A stretch of 64,000 bases of DNA from Chrysomallon squamiferum (Eukaryota > Mollusca > Gastropoda > Neomphalida > Peltospiridae): assembly GCA_012295275.1 (NCBI GenBank), contig CM022679.1, positions 5,991,157-6,055,156 of the forward strand, in the 5' to 3' direction. Each line of letters starts with the position of its first letter. The first letter of the stretch is position 1. Made by a program: the position numbers and the translations under genes. The notes beneath the pieces are model-generated. The model ran no database searches, was not told the DNA's origin, and was given only the letters and a program-made list of their open reading frames with translations. Below, piece by piece: positions 13,044-27,532 of this stretch.

Positions 13044-16000
13044 AATTACAGTGTTGTTAAAGAAAAAGAAACCGAAATGTTTTTTTCTTTAATCATTAAA
13101 TAAAATACTGTTTTATTGGTTGAAAACAGTAGTATATTTTTATGATTTAATTATTAAATTGGATATAAAAATATGATTAAATGTCTGGCTTCTACTAAAT
13201 ATTGGATATTTTCACTAAGAAAATGTGTTGAGACAAAAACATTTGTTCTTTGTCAATAATATATTTGACCCTTATAAATGACAGTTTGACTACTTCAGTA
13301 AGAAAAGAGTAGTTATATTTTTACTTAAAAATGTCTATTAAAATATATTTGCTGTTTTCAAGTAATACCTATCACCATTATATATAAAATATTACTTCAT
13401 TTTAAGGAGAAAACATGTCTTAATTTCACCTGTTGTGCCATTTTGTTTTTCTAGTTTGTTATTACTTGTGTTTGACTAAAGTCTCAAGTCTAAGCTAATA
13501 AAAATTCTGTCAAAGATAATCTTTTTTTTTTTTTTACTTTATTTTTTATCCAGTCACGTTTCTGCATATTTATTTACTTGTATTTGCAGAGTTGGTGAGA
13601 AATGTAATAAAATCTGTTATTCATATTTAAATGAATTATATAAATACTGTCATTTGATATTTAACACCAGTAGTTAACTACAAATTAAAACAAATTTTAC
13701 AAAACATTTAATTTTGGATGTAAATAAAGATTGTGCTTTCAGTATAGAATAAATTGTTTTTATGTGATGGTGTTCTTACATACATGCATACACATATACA
13801 CACAGTCACAACATAAACAAAGAAATATAGGTAATAAAGAAATGTATGGATACACATATTGCTTTTAAACTGAAATATATATATAGTAACAGTAATGAAA
13901 ATAAAAATATCAATACATATAAAATAAAATAAAATACATGCACATTATATATACATTCATAACCTTATAAATAAAACTTTGAAAAGAAAAAGAAAAACAT
14001 TCACTGACACATACACACAACAACAATTATCAGTTATACACGAAAACATCCTGATACAGAAATAACAAGACTTTTGTTGTGATATAGAGAAACTTTGATA
14101 GGAGTGGAGCAGTAACAGGACATGTCTTGGCTCTCAGAACAAATACAATTACCTATTCAGTTCACAGTCAGTAACATGATTTGGATCTTTTTTAACCTGA
14201 TGACACACACACACACACACACACACATATATTTGCTCTGTATATTCAAAATATTACTTATTAAAGATAAGTTAAAAAAAACAAATATATTTAAATGGCA
14301 ACATACATTATTACTTAAAAATGTACCTTCTTTCTGTAAGTACCAGTAAAATTATGATTTAATTTGAAATGAATGGTCAGATGTGTTACTGGAAAAAAAC
14401 ATTTTTAGGTAATAATCTCATAGGTAATTAATCATATTTTAAGACAAATTCTTAATGATATAAGAATATAAATAAACCACTGTTTTCAACCAATAAAACA
14501 ATATTTTATTATAATGATTAATAATAATTTTAAAAAGCCCCAAAAAGCCAAATAAAAACAACATAAATTATGGTACTTTGTGTTATAATGTCTTCTAAAT
14601 GAAAACAAATACACAAACATATTATTTCCGCTACTCAAATGTTTGTACTCTGTCTAAATACTTGTATTTCATTTGGTTCCTGTGGTAAGTGGCTTTTGCT
14701 TTCAGTTTATTATGATGGTCAGGAAATTAATGAACAAATTCAAATTTCTCACACTCATACTGTTAGATATAATTATGTGGCTGGATGGAAGGATGAATTT
14801 ATTTTTCATCATAGTAATTTTTTACTGGTCAAACGACTCTGTATGTATTGTGTGTGTGTGTGTGTGTGTGTCTGTGTATCTTTATATGTGTGTTTTTTGT
14901 CATGTATATTTTTATGTAAATATATTTATAAATTGTATGCATTTTTACATTTTATTATGTTTGTGTGAGTGTGTATAAGTAACATGAAATTAATAGGTTT
15001 TTTTTTTACTTTTATTTACAAATAAATGTTCTTTTTCAACTGTATGTTGAAATAACCTTTTCAGAGTGGGACCAAGAAAAGTTGGTAGTGTTTGTGAATA
15101 GATCTTTGTTGTTTATTACATTAATATTATACATTTTAATTCATTGCACAATATTCTTACGAAACCTGATCAGGGTACAGCAAGAAGAAGAGGAGGGTAG
15201 TGTCTTCCTGGTTCATTGTTCGGGTTTATAAATATTAATGCATTGTGTCTTTAAGTAACCTGAACAAGAGGGTTATAGTTAGTGACCCAGTTCATGACAG
15301 AGGGAAACTGATTTTTGTTATCAAAACTTTTAGTGGTAGTAGTAGTAGTACGTGAGTGATGACTTAGCATCAGTAATGTGGTATTGAAACCATGATCTCA
15401 AGGGTGGAGTGTTTTACCAGTGTAGCGTGAGTGGTATTGTATCGACATCACGACTTGATGAAAACGGTGATCACGATTTGTATTGACTGTTTTATAAGTA
15501 CATATGACTCAGTCTGTTTTTCTAATGCTTGGTTAACAAAAGACAGCCATTAACATGTACAGAAATGTTAGAACTAGATCTAAAAGGAGAAAATGTTTTT
15601 AATTTTTTTCTTCCATTTCATAAATACATGTATATGCTTTTTTCTCTTTTTTTTTTTAAAAAAAAAAAAATATTTTCCCCAGTGTTAATGAAGTAAAGAG
15701 AATTTAATCAAAGTCTGTAAAGATAAAGTTGTACTTAATACAATATCATGTATTACCTGTTTTTGTTACCTTATTTTACGTGTGCATAGCATGACTTTAA
15801 ATTTGAGTTAACATTGGGAAGTTTGATTTTACTCTGTTTAACAAGTATTATAGTTTTTTGTATTTTTTAAATTAATTTTTTATAATAATTTCAGTTTATT
15901 AGCAGTATTTTTATTTTTGTATATGATTTAAACATTTTAATATTCTAATAATTTTGAATTAAATGTTTTTATTATTAATTCAGTTAATGATGATTTCATG

Positions 16001-19000
16001 TATATAATTTAAACTCTTTTTAAATTTATTATTTTTCATGGGTTTAATTAAAATGATTTTTTTTTCTTTAAAGCTGTGTGTATTAATATTATTAACAAAT
16101 TAAACATTTCATTAAAAAATTAATTATTCTCCACTTTGCTATAAGCCACCAAATTTTTGTTTAATCCTATATCTATTTCCTATTATTATTACTGTTGTTG
16201 TTGTTGTTGTTATTTTTATTATGTTCAGTTTCATCATTTATGTATTTTAATTTTTTTTTTTTTTTACCAACTATTCACTTTATTTTTATCTTTGTTCACA
16301 ATATCAATTTTCAAATGTCACACTGTCTAAGTTAATGTTAAAATGTGTTGTTAAAAATGCATTAATTCAAGTAAAGTATTAAATTCTTTCTATTAAAACA
16401 TAAACTAATCCTTTCTCTGAAAAATATTGTTATTTTACATCCTGTTTGGATGAATTAATGTGTGTATGTGTGTTTGTGGTGTATATGTCTTTAACATTTG
16501 AATATTTTGGATTTTTATGTAGTATAGCTTTAATTTATCTTAGGATTTGTGGTGATTGTACATATAATTATTATTATGTGAATTTTATATGCAATAATTT
16601 AAGATTATTGTTTTAAAATTTGTTTTTATCAGGTTGTTTTTATTACAGTATATGCAAGCTGTTGCAAGAGTAATATAGAATCTGACCTAACTGAAAATCA
16701 GTATTGATTTGTTCCCAGTATAAACAGATGGTATTGTGTATCTGTAACATATATTAATATCTCACATAGCTTGACCTACTGGTCTAATTGCCAAAGTAAA
16801 CAGACAAACATTATTATTCTTTACTTAGCTGGACTTTGATATGGTAGGTTGCAGGATCTGTTCTCCACAGTGTAATGATTGGGCTAATTCCCATTCCAAT
16901 AACTGCTCCATAGATTTATCCTGGTTCACTAAATTTCATCTCAAATGAGAAGCCTAACCCACATTCTTCCCTTTCTTTCTTGCTAGCCCCACAGTCTACA
17001 GTGTTTGTTTCTGCTAAACTTGATTATCATGTATACTGGAGCAACTCATTGCTAGAAGCTTTACATGACAAAAAAGAAGATTTGTTTCTTTCCATTAACA
17101 GACATCTCTTTGTTTTTATGCCATCTTTACCAACTTGGGAAACCATTTTAAATATTCTGATTTTTTTTTTTTTTTTTTTATTTTCTATTTTCTATCTAAT
17201 CTTCAGTCTTAAAAGTGTATTTTTAATTTTTTTTTTATGTCTTTTAAAATGTAAATGTGATGTAATTCAGTTTAAATAATTGTTTTAAAATTAGTTTAAA
17301 GTTTATAATTTAAGTTAAATAAATTAAACTCCCATTTAATTAAATTTATTTTTGTAACTGCTTTAAGTAAATGTTTCATACATTTTTATAAATATTTTTA
17401 ATAAAACATTTATTAAAAATTACAAAGGCAAAATTTGTACACCTCAAGACAAAACATAAAATACAACAAATTTATCAAACATTTATTTTTTATTTATTAC
17501 TTGTATTTAAAGAATAAAATTTATGAAAATTATTTGAATTATTAAATTTATTTATGCAATAGTTTAAAAAAAAAAAATTATATATTAATATTTAATATTT
17601 ATATACCAAATTATTTTGTAATAATTATTTCTGTATTTATTTTGTTTTTATTTATAATTTATTACTATTATTATTTTTATTTTCATAAATTTATTTATTT
17701 ATTGTATGAAAACAATAAGACAAAGTATCAAAACCTGTAAATATATTTCAGTTAAATGTTGACATTTATTTTTTCTTATAAATTAAAGAATATTTAAAAA
17801 AAAAAAAATTAAAAAAAAAAAATTTATAATAAAAATATCCAGTTTATTATATATATAATGTAGTACAATTATTCTCATTTTTATTATTTACTTTGTTTTA
17901 CCTTCAGGATTTGAATCTCTTGATAATAAAAATATTCAGTTTAGATATATATAATGTACTATAAATATTTTTATTTTGTTATTTACTTTGTTTTACATTC
18001 AGGATTCTCTCATCATTACTATTACCTTTCGGGGGGGGGGGCAGTAATATTTTTTAAATGATATTTTTCTTACTTTTTATTTCACCTTTGATATTGTAAT
18101 ACAGTTCTACATGATAAGTTTTATAAATGAGATCAAAGAATTTCAACAGTTTTTCAAACATGTATTTTGTTTTTATTAACTAAATGTTAAATAAATTAAA
18201 TATTATATAAAATAACTAAATTAAATATTATATAAAATAACTAAATTAAATATTATATAAAATAATCAAATTAAATAATAGATATTGGTAAAATAAATAC
18301 ATAAAAGAATATATATTTTAATATTTGCAATTTGCTTTATATAACAAAGTTATTTTTTTAATCTGATGATTATTCAGACTTTGCTTAATTTTGTAATTAC
18401 TTAATGGATATTATATAATGTGTACAGTTTGTTGTTAACATTATACAATTAGTTAATCATTATTATTAACACTATGCAATTAGTTAATCATTATTATTAA
18501 CATCATACAATTAATCATTATTATTAACACTATGCAATTAGTTAATAATTATTATTAACATTATACAATTAATCATTATTATTAACACTATGCAATTAGT
18601 TAATCATTATTATTAACAAATTTAAAGAGAAGAAAGCATAGAAAACTCTTGTTTTTGTTATAGTTTGGATCAGATAGCACAAATTTCATCAATTTATCAA
18701 ATTGTTTTTGTAATATAAAACATTTTGAAAAAAAAAAAATCATGTAAGTTGTTTAAAAACTGATAACATGTTGGAAGGTTGATGATTTAAAAAAAAAGTG
18801 AATAATCAAAGTTGTAGAATGTATACATAACTGTGTGTGTGTGTGTGTGTGTGTTTATGTGTATGTATGTATGTATGTATGGTTGTATGGTTGTATATAT
18901 ATATTGATGCATACATGTGTGTGTGTGTGTGCATGCATGTGTGCAACTTAACACCTTTCTTACAGAGTAGATAAAAACCTGTAAGTCTGAGTATTTTATT

Positions 19001-22000
19001 AACATAGATTTCACCTGTTGACTTAAGTGCTTTCTGTGATAAAAAATATACATGCAGATAAAAACATGCATTAAAATAAAAAAATATATGTATATCTGTC
19101 ACACATTAAAAGAATATTTTAGTATTAAAATCTATATTTACACAAAATGTTTGATGAAATATATTTTTCACACAAGTAATAGAAACAACCTTTCAACATG
19201 TTAACAATTTTTAAAACTTAACTAATTTTTTTTACTCAAAATACGGTTTACATTAAAAAAATAATTTGATAAATTGATGAAATGGGTGCTGTCTGACCTA
19301 AACAGTAACAAACAATTCAGAATTTTCTACGGTTTCTTTCCTTTAAATTTGTTAGTAATAATGATTAACTAAGTCCATTGTGTTAATAATAATGATTAAT
19401 ATTAAGAAGTACATTTTAAAAATAAATAATGAAATATATAGATGCCTGAATTGATGAAATAATTTAATATAATAAATATTTATTTAATACAAACACACAC
19501 ATATTTTACTAATATTATGCTTTTAAAATAAAAATGTATTTTTTTACAAAATATCTTATAAACTCTACATTTTATACATGCAGATATTATATTGAAGCAT
19601 AATCATCTAAAAGGTATAATATAAAACATTAATCGCATATATATGTAGATAAAACATAGTTTAATATCAAGAAATACAAAACATATAAAATATGTGTAGA
19701 TAAAACATAGCTTAATATAAAGAAATAAAACACAAAACACATATTTGTAGATAAAACAAGGTGAACTGGAGAAATGTAAGATTAAATGAGCTAATCACTT
19801 TCTATAGATAAAACAGGTTTGTGCTATCTAAACGAAGGCTTTGTTATCGGTTTGTTTTAGTGTTAAGACAAGTCCCATTTGAAATCAGCAAAGTGGAACT
19901 GAACTCACTTGGGTAGTAGGATACACTAGCTTCTGGCTTGTGGTTCTGGGTGAATGCATCTTGAGAGAGAGGTGAAAAGCTTATTTCTCATTGGAGTACA
20001 GTTTAAAAAGGAACAGACTTGAGGTAAAAGCCTCAGTATAAGGTGTGATATAACTTTCTGTATTACACTACTGCAGTAGTGTGTCAGCTGGAAGACAAAA
20101 CAATCAATATCATATTGTTGTGGACTTTGTAAAGAGTTCTCCAACTAGTATGTAAACTTTTTTTCAATTTGCTCGTGACTGACACAGAGTTGTTGTTGTA
20201 ACTAAATCCAGTAAGTGAACAAGGCTGGGATTGCTACTGTATAAATAACATTTTGGTCTCACACAGTCCAGGCAGGAAGTTCTGAGGTAATTTAATTGGA
20301 ATAAGTAAACAGACAAACTTCTGATTTTCTGGGTAAATTTTAAAATGGTGAAAAGTACTTGTTTACAAGTGCATTAACTTACTACGTGTTAATTTTATCT
20401 TGTAAGACAGAATGGAGAGACGTCATTACAACAAAAACACTAGAAATTCTGGTTATTACAATGAAGGTTATAGACAAAGTTATGACCCAGACATTCAACC
20501 AGATTATGATGATACAGAAAATGTTAGGATTGACCAGGACTATGAAGGATACTACAGTCATATTAGGACTGGTTCTGGTGAATATGACAACAGTTTCCAT
20601 GGAGATACGAGAAATCAGAACATTATGGACAGAATGCCTAACAGAAATGGTTTTGGTGGGCAAACAAGAAAACCTAAAATGAACTTGGCAGACCAAAATA
20701 TTCGAGGTCCATACAAGAAAAATGAAGATGATGTGGATAATGATTCAGTGCAAACAATAGACCTTTCTGGCCTGGAAGACAAATCAGTATGGAATGTACT
20801 GCACACTGTTCGACTGAGGAGAAAAAGCAGAAAAAGCAGTTCGAAAAGAAGGAATATCATAGAAAATGGCAAAGTTGCCACAGATGACCATGATGATGAT
20901 GATGACATGTTGCCAAGTCTGCAGCTGAGACAGAAACCAAAAACCTTGCATGAACGAATGTTGGATGCTAAAGAACAGTCTCTGCGGGAGGTTGCTGATG
21001 TTCTGAGGTATTTCATACAAATAATATTTGGAGAAATTTTACAGTAAAATAGCATATGTACATCATACACATATACACAAAAAATAACACACCTTATACT
21101 CACTTGAAGATGACCATCCATCCATCTATCCATCTGTATATCTATCTATCATATCTATCTTTGCACACACACACACACACACACACAAACACAAGTATAA
21201 TTATTAATATATTATAATAATAAAAGTCTTGAAATGATACTAATAAAAATGTATTTGAAAAATGTTCTGATGGAAAGTTAACCACTAGTGTTAATAACGG
21301 TAAATGTCAAGTTTTGAAAAGAAAATTAAAAAAATTAGCAATAGTGAGAGATGAAAAAGAAACAACATGAAAGCAATATACATTTATAGCCAGTTTTATA
21401 ACTGTTATTTAGTGATAAGATCATTTTGTCTCAGCAGTTATAAATTTCACTAATGTTTTAGTACCAGATCATATAATATTATGTATCTAACAGCAGGATA
21501 AGAAAAAGCACTCATCTCAGCCCAAGCTATCTACAGTATACACGTTGGCTTGGTAAATGTATGTTGTTTCTTGTATATGGGAAGGTGATTATAAAAACAT
21601 CACTTATTGCTAACCAATAAGAATAAAACATGAAATAGTAGAAGAAAATTATTATTACAACAGTTAAGGTTAAAATATCACTGCATCATTTCCTACACTT
21701 TTTTTTTTTTTTAACAATTTTCTTTACAGTTTTATTATTTTCCTTTTTTTTTCATCAGATATGTGGAAAACAGTAATAACACCAAAACAAAATGTTAAAA
21801 AAGAAATAAAACCAATAAATTTACAACATATTTACGTGTGGTACAAACACTTTTCATAGAAAACATGATGTTCGTGTATAGTACAGTTAAAAATATTTGT
21901 GTATTGTGTTTGTACCAAGGATAGTGTTACCTAGGCTTACTGCTTTTGTTGTCTGTATGAGCATAAAAAGGGAGTTTAGGCCTGAAGTGGTCCAGAGCAT

Positions 22001-25000
22001 TTAATGAATGACCAGCCATCTTGCCCTTCAGAACAATATTTGATGTAGTCCAAGATACCTTTGTTAAAATAAATTAAAGATTATTTTTATAGTATTTAAA
22101 AATGTCTCTATATCATTGTTTTTCTTTCTTTCTGTATGTATGTATAAGAATCATGATAATGATTACAATGGTAACAGAATGTCTGTTCTAAATATGTTTG
22201 TCATCTGAACATTGACAGTGGCATACAACAAACATTCAGATGGACTCTATTAAATGGTGGATTTTTTTAGTTTTAAGAAAACTAAATGCAGTGGATGCAT
22301 CATAACGTTCAAAATAAATTCTTAAAACTTAAATGTATATTTTATATTGTTTTGATAAGCTGGATTACACTTTTATTTAAATTTACATTTTCTTAAATGG
22401 ATGTTTAATAGATTATGATTTTATATTTTTGTATGTGAAATATTATTCTATTCATCATACAGAAATTACATATTTCATCAAGTACTAAATAACATTGATA
22501 AATGTTAACTATACAGGTAACTGAAACCATCTTTAAGTTTATTGACTTTGAGATCATTTTACTTCACTATAATTTATGACATGGCAGCCCAGAAAGATTG
22601 ATTTAATTTAGTCCACCATATGGCTGCATTCAACAAAACAAAATTTAGAATTGTTTATACATAAAAAGCCATCCCATTAAAAAAAAAAAAAAAAAATGAA
22701 ATAAATATAATCAAATAAATAAATTTAAACAAGTATATTTTGATGAAAAGATGTTTTATGAACTGAATTCCAGAATGTGACCGTATCCATAAGGATGCAT
22801 TTGCTTTAAATCAATTTTTAATGTTTCCTTAATTATTCACAATTGGATTGGGGGGGTTGTTGGATATTTAACCCCACAGAAATAAAACAAAAATAGAAAA
22901 GGTCTGCTATTGTCTGCCATCAATATTTAAGTCTTCTTTACTGTGTAATACAGTTATATATTATATGTACAGGTGTTTGTACTGTACAATATATATATAC
23001 CATTTAATTTGTATTTTATCTTTTTTGACTAAAATACATAGCTTTTATGAAATCAGAATGAAATTAGTTTATGTAATACCCCTTCTCAAATGTCTAGGCC
23101 AATCCCTTAAGTGTATATTATTTATCAGACTTGTGATATTTTATCTGCTCTATATTTATTCAGTCATAGGAATGATGCAGTTGTGTAAATTAATCCATCT
23201 TGTCTTTTCTGAAATGAATGATATATGGCTTGCCTTGAATTTTGATAAAAAATTGAATTTATTATTTGAAATTTGATTTACATTTTTGGGCTCTGAAGTT
23301 GAACTGACATGCAGACACCATTGTTATCTTCTTCACTGGGTTTATTTTTTACATGCTTGAGTGATATGGATATTTAATAATGCATACATACAGTTTTATG
23401 TTTATGCACATATTTTATCATGAAGAGATAGGATGTTATTATTGTGCTGTACCAGAGTTCATGACTGATTTCAAAAAAATTGTTTAAACAAATTGCTTTA
23501 GAAACAAGCTAGTAGATCATAATAGAAAGGTAGACTGAAAAAAAGGTGAAAACAGTTTCCAGTGTATGAAGAAAATCTAATCCTTACATTAAAAAGATGA
23601 TGATGATAATAATAATAATAATAATAATAATAATTACAATTAAGTTTATTCTTAATATTTTACTTTACATAATTTTTCTTCACTAAGATTTCTTAGTTCT
23701 ATTTTATTTCATATTTATTTTATTATACATGTATATGATTATTTGCATTTCAGAAAAAAATATTTTACTGATACATATGAAAAACTATATTCAGATGTAA
23801 ATTGAAATGGTTTTGTTATTTTTATTAAATAATAAATCTTTTATCCAACAGAAATATGTTATCAACATGTATTGTGCAATACCGGAGTTAGCAAACAACC
23901 AGAGGAGTCATACTGTTAAAGTTATGATCCTGGTCAAATAAAAATGTGGAACACTTCAGATTTGTTAAGTTTATGACTGATAGCAAAAGGCATGTTTAAA
24001 CAAGTAGCTTTAGAAACAAGCTAACAGATCATAATAGAAAGGTAGACTGTTACACCTGAAAAAATGGTGAAAACAGTTTCCAGTGTATGAAGAAAACCTA
24101 ATCCTTACATTAAAAAGATGATAATAATAATAATAATAATAATAATAACTATTATTAGATAGTTTAATAAACAAAGCAACTGATTGTTGAAAAAATGTCA
24201 TGAATGTGTGTGTGTGTGTAAATGTGTCGAATAAGTATATTTTTAAAATTTTACTTTACATAATTTTTCTTGACATTTTGTAATTCTGTTTTGTTTCGTA
24301 TTTATTTTATTATACATGTATATGATTATTTGCATTACAAATTTTTTTTTTACTGATACATATAAAAAACCATATTCAGATGTAAAATGAAATGGTTTTG
24401 TTATTTTTATTAACATCCTCAAAAATATAATATTTTATCCAACAGAAATATACATTGTCTAACCATTGTCCTGCAGCCCACATTCTATATTTTAAGTTGT
24501 CATAAAACAAATGTTTATTAATTCGTTAAAGTAGACATTTAAGAACTGTTATTCTTTATTTCAGAGACACTTTTCATAAGGATGGTGTCACTACTATGAA
24601 AAGACATGTATTTCAGGTATTTATACAGCATTGTCTTTATTGCTTTTGCTAATGATATTAATATTGTTATTGTTATTGTTTTATTGTTATTATTATTTTT
24701 ATTTTATTTTATAATTATTATTGTTACCATTGTTACTATTATTATTTTTGTTGTTGTTCTTACTTTGTTATTATTATGTGTGCTATTAATATTATTATTT
24801 TGGTTTTTTTTTAAATTAAATCATTAGTCATGGAATCGACAAAAAGCAGTATTACGAGGATGGCTTTACCAGCTTGAACTTTGGTCTGGAACACTGAAAG
24901 AAATTGAAGGTAAAGTTATAAATAATATTATTGTGTTTAAAATTTTAAAATACCATTAAATTTCTTTCTTGACATCACAATTAACTGAGTTTATAAAAAA

Positions 25001-27501
25001 AATATATATATATAAACTGAAAAAATTAAATTAAATAAACACCTTCCGCAAAGCTCCCACTTTATTAAAGTTCTAAATAGAAGTATTTCTCACCAGATCA
25101 AACATTATTATTGTATGTATTTTTAAGTATACATTCAATTTGTTGATCTCATATTTTTTGTTTTTGTAAATAATAATGGTTCTATTAAGAATACTTTTAA
25201 ATTGATAGACATGTTTTATTAGTCATTTAAGATTTATTTATATTAATCTTAAATTTGAATCAGTTTAAAATTATATATTTTAAAGTTTAATACAATTAAA
25301 ATCAGGTTTTCAATTTTAGTACAATTTAAATGAATGATAAATCAATTTTAATATTTACTTTAATTTAAGTTTTAAATCATTTTAAAATTCAATACGGTTT
25401 AAATCTGTAACATTTCAATTCAATTTAAATGAATTTGAAATTTTAATACATTTCAAATATTTTATTTTCAGGTCGTTTTGGAATGGCCATTGTGTCTTAT
25501 TTCCGATTTGCACGATGGCTGCTGCTTCTCAACTGCATCTTCTTCATTGTTATGACATGTGTGATTGTCATACCCTTTGTTGCTCTTTCACAACCTCGTT
25601 CATTTTCTGACTGGGAGACATTTCTACCACTGAATGAGAGTAACATGTTTGAGACAGCACTAAACTGCACAGAATATTACACACAGTATGTTAACAACAT
25701 AACTACAACAGAGAGCATCATTGACAAGATTTTGGATTTTATTAAGGGAACAGTATGTATTATTTTTAGTGTTCTTTTAGTAAATAATCGAGTGTTTTCA
25801 TCAAAACAACCATTTTTTGGTCTGATTTGGTATTTTTATGCATAAATTAATATAGGAATTATAATAATAATAATTAACAAATAAATAAATAAAAATTATA
25901 TGTTCAGGATACCAATTTTTGTTAATTTAAAAAATATAAAAATAATTAATTTTGGGCTGATTATAATTCAAGAAAGTTGGCCATATTTATTTTATTAAAA
26001 CGATAAGAAGATAACAATGTTTTAGATGTTAAGAGCATTAAGAACTTGACATTGATTGAACAGTACAAAAATAATGTTTAACCAAAACAGATTACTAACA
26101 GACTGATCATAATTTTATTAAATGGATGATGTTATTATTAAATAATATTATTAATTTATTAAATGAAATCATCAATATCTAATTTAATAAATAAATATTG
26201 TTATCATTTGAATAACTATTCAAAGTAACTCAGAAGTTTCACAGAAAAAAAAAAAAAAAATTTACTTTCTTTATTTTGCACCTAACTTTGATGTAATAAA
26301 TCATTCATATTTTATAATTTTATACAAGACCCTTCGTGCCTTTATTTCACAGAAAACAGCTGTTTATAATGCTAAAACAATAAAACAAACTATTTCAAAA
26401 TACTATAATAGTAAAACTAAACCATTTTATATTATTTATTTACAGCAAACTCACCACAAAAAAGGAATCATTGTAATAAAATATAATAATAAAACAAACT
26501 ACATACACATAAATAAAAAAAACACAACCCAAATAATAAAACAAATTGTATTAGACTAATGCAGCAATAAAACTATTGAAATTATTACAGCAAGCTCAGT
26601 ACAGTAAAATAATACAAAGATAACAAAGACACAGCATTTTCTATGTTTTGTTCTTAGCAGTTTATAGTCTGCTGTTGTTACAACACTAAACACTCCATTC
26701 AGGCTTTATGAAACCAGTCAGACTGCAAGCTGTATCTGTCTCTAGTCAGCTTTGTTTTTCCTAATTAACTCACACAGCTTAGTTTCTAATGTAAACTTTT
26801 AGTCCATTAGCCTCAGTGGAGTGATCCAGCCTGCCTAATAGCATTGTATAGACCATGACATAATCTGTTTCAACTAATCACAGTTGAAACATGTAATAAC
26901 ACACTTCTGTTATAAGTACAGTGGGAGAACAAGAATATTTGTCACATTTGGAATCTGGTTGTTGAGGTGTCTGGATGGAGAAAAATGGAACATTTCAGAA
27001 TAGAACTTTATATTACACTTTGCACTGCTTTAACAGTAAATCAGAACAGAAATTCATATTACATTCTCCAGTGGTTAAAGAGGTATAAGTAAACATTATT
27101 AAATTAGAAAATGATGCCAGATTTGAAGAAAAATTTTTTTAAGAATTTATATCAGCCATCTGGTTTGGTATACTCTGAAACATTCCAGCTAATCAAGATT
27201 TGAAGCTCATGTGGTTCATATCAGAGATACTTTCCAAAACTGCTAGGCATCTTTCCTATACAATTATCAAGCTGAAGCTGTTATATTTTTTAAACTTAAA
27301 ATATTGTTTATTGGAATAATATAAATGGCAACTACACTGCTAATTAATTGTATGTACATACTGCAGTTTATTCTGTTATGACAAAATAAATACACAAAGG
27401 TATCTTTGTATTGTAGAAATTAAGAAAACTTTGAAAACTGATAGCTAAATAAGAAGTAAAATTTTATTTTTTAGTATTTTTTACATTTGTCATTATTATT
27501 G

Positions 27502-27532
<31 letters not shown>

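Larger units (their letters stand above)
11028..20410 (+). other. TMC intron 3 (9.4 kb)
   Basis: This is the largest intron, joining exon 10694-11027 (phase 2) to exon 20411-21007. It holds many simple repeats and several degenerate tandem repeats (17.83-18.01, 18.17-18.27, 18.43-18.62 and 19.6-19.76 kb). A less AT-rich island lies at about 16.78-17.15 kb. The small reading frames inside are CA/TG-repeat or poly-T artefacts. No further coding exon with matching phases was convincing. Confidence 0.7.

Noticed and set aside
14639..14978. Two overlapping frames of about 100 residues
   Set aside because: They run through a (TG)n tract and differ only by frame. No acceptor or donor phases fit TMC.
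15060..15079. Possible 20-base TMC microexon between TTTTCAG and GTAGTG
   Set aside because: It would enter in phase 2 but leave in phase 1, which does not fit the next exon at 20411. The direct junction is already in frame.
20615..21133. 172-residue minus-strand reading frame
   Set aside because: It is the antisense shadow of TMC exon 4, whose acidic and serine codons give an open Ser/Cys-rich complement. The sense exon fits the TMC splice phases.
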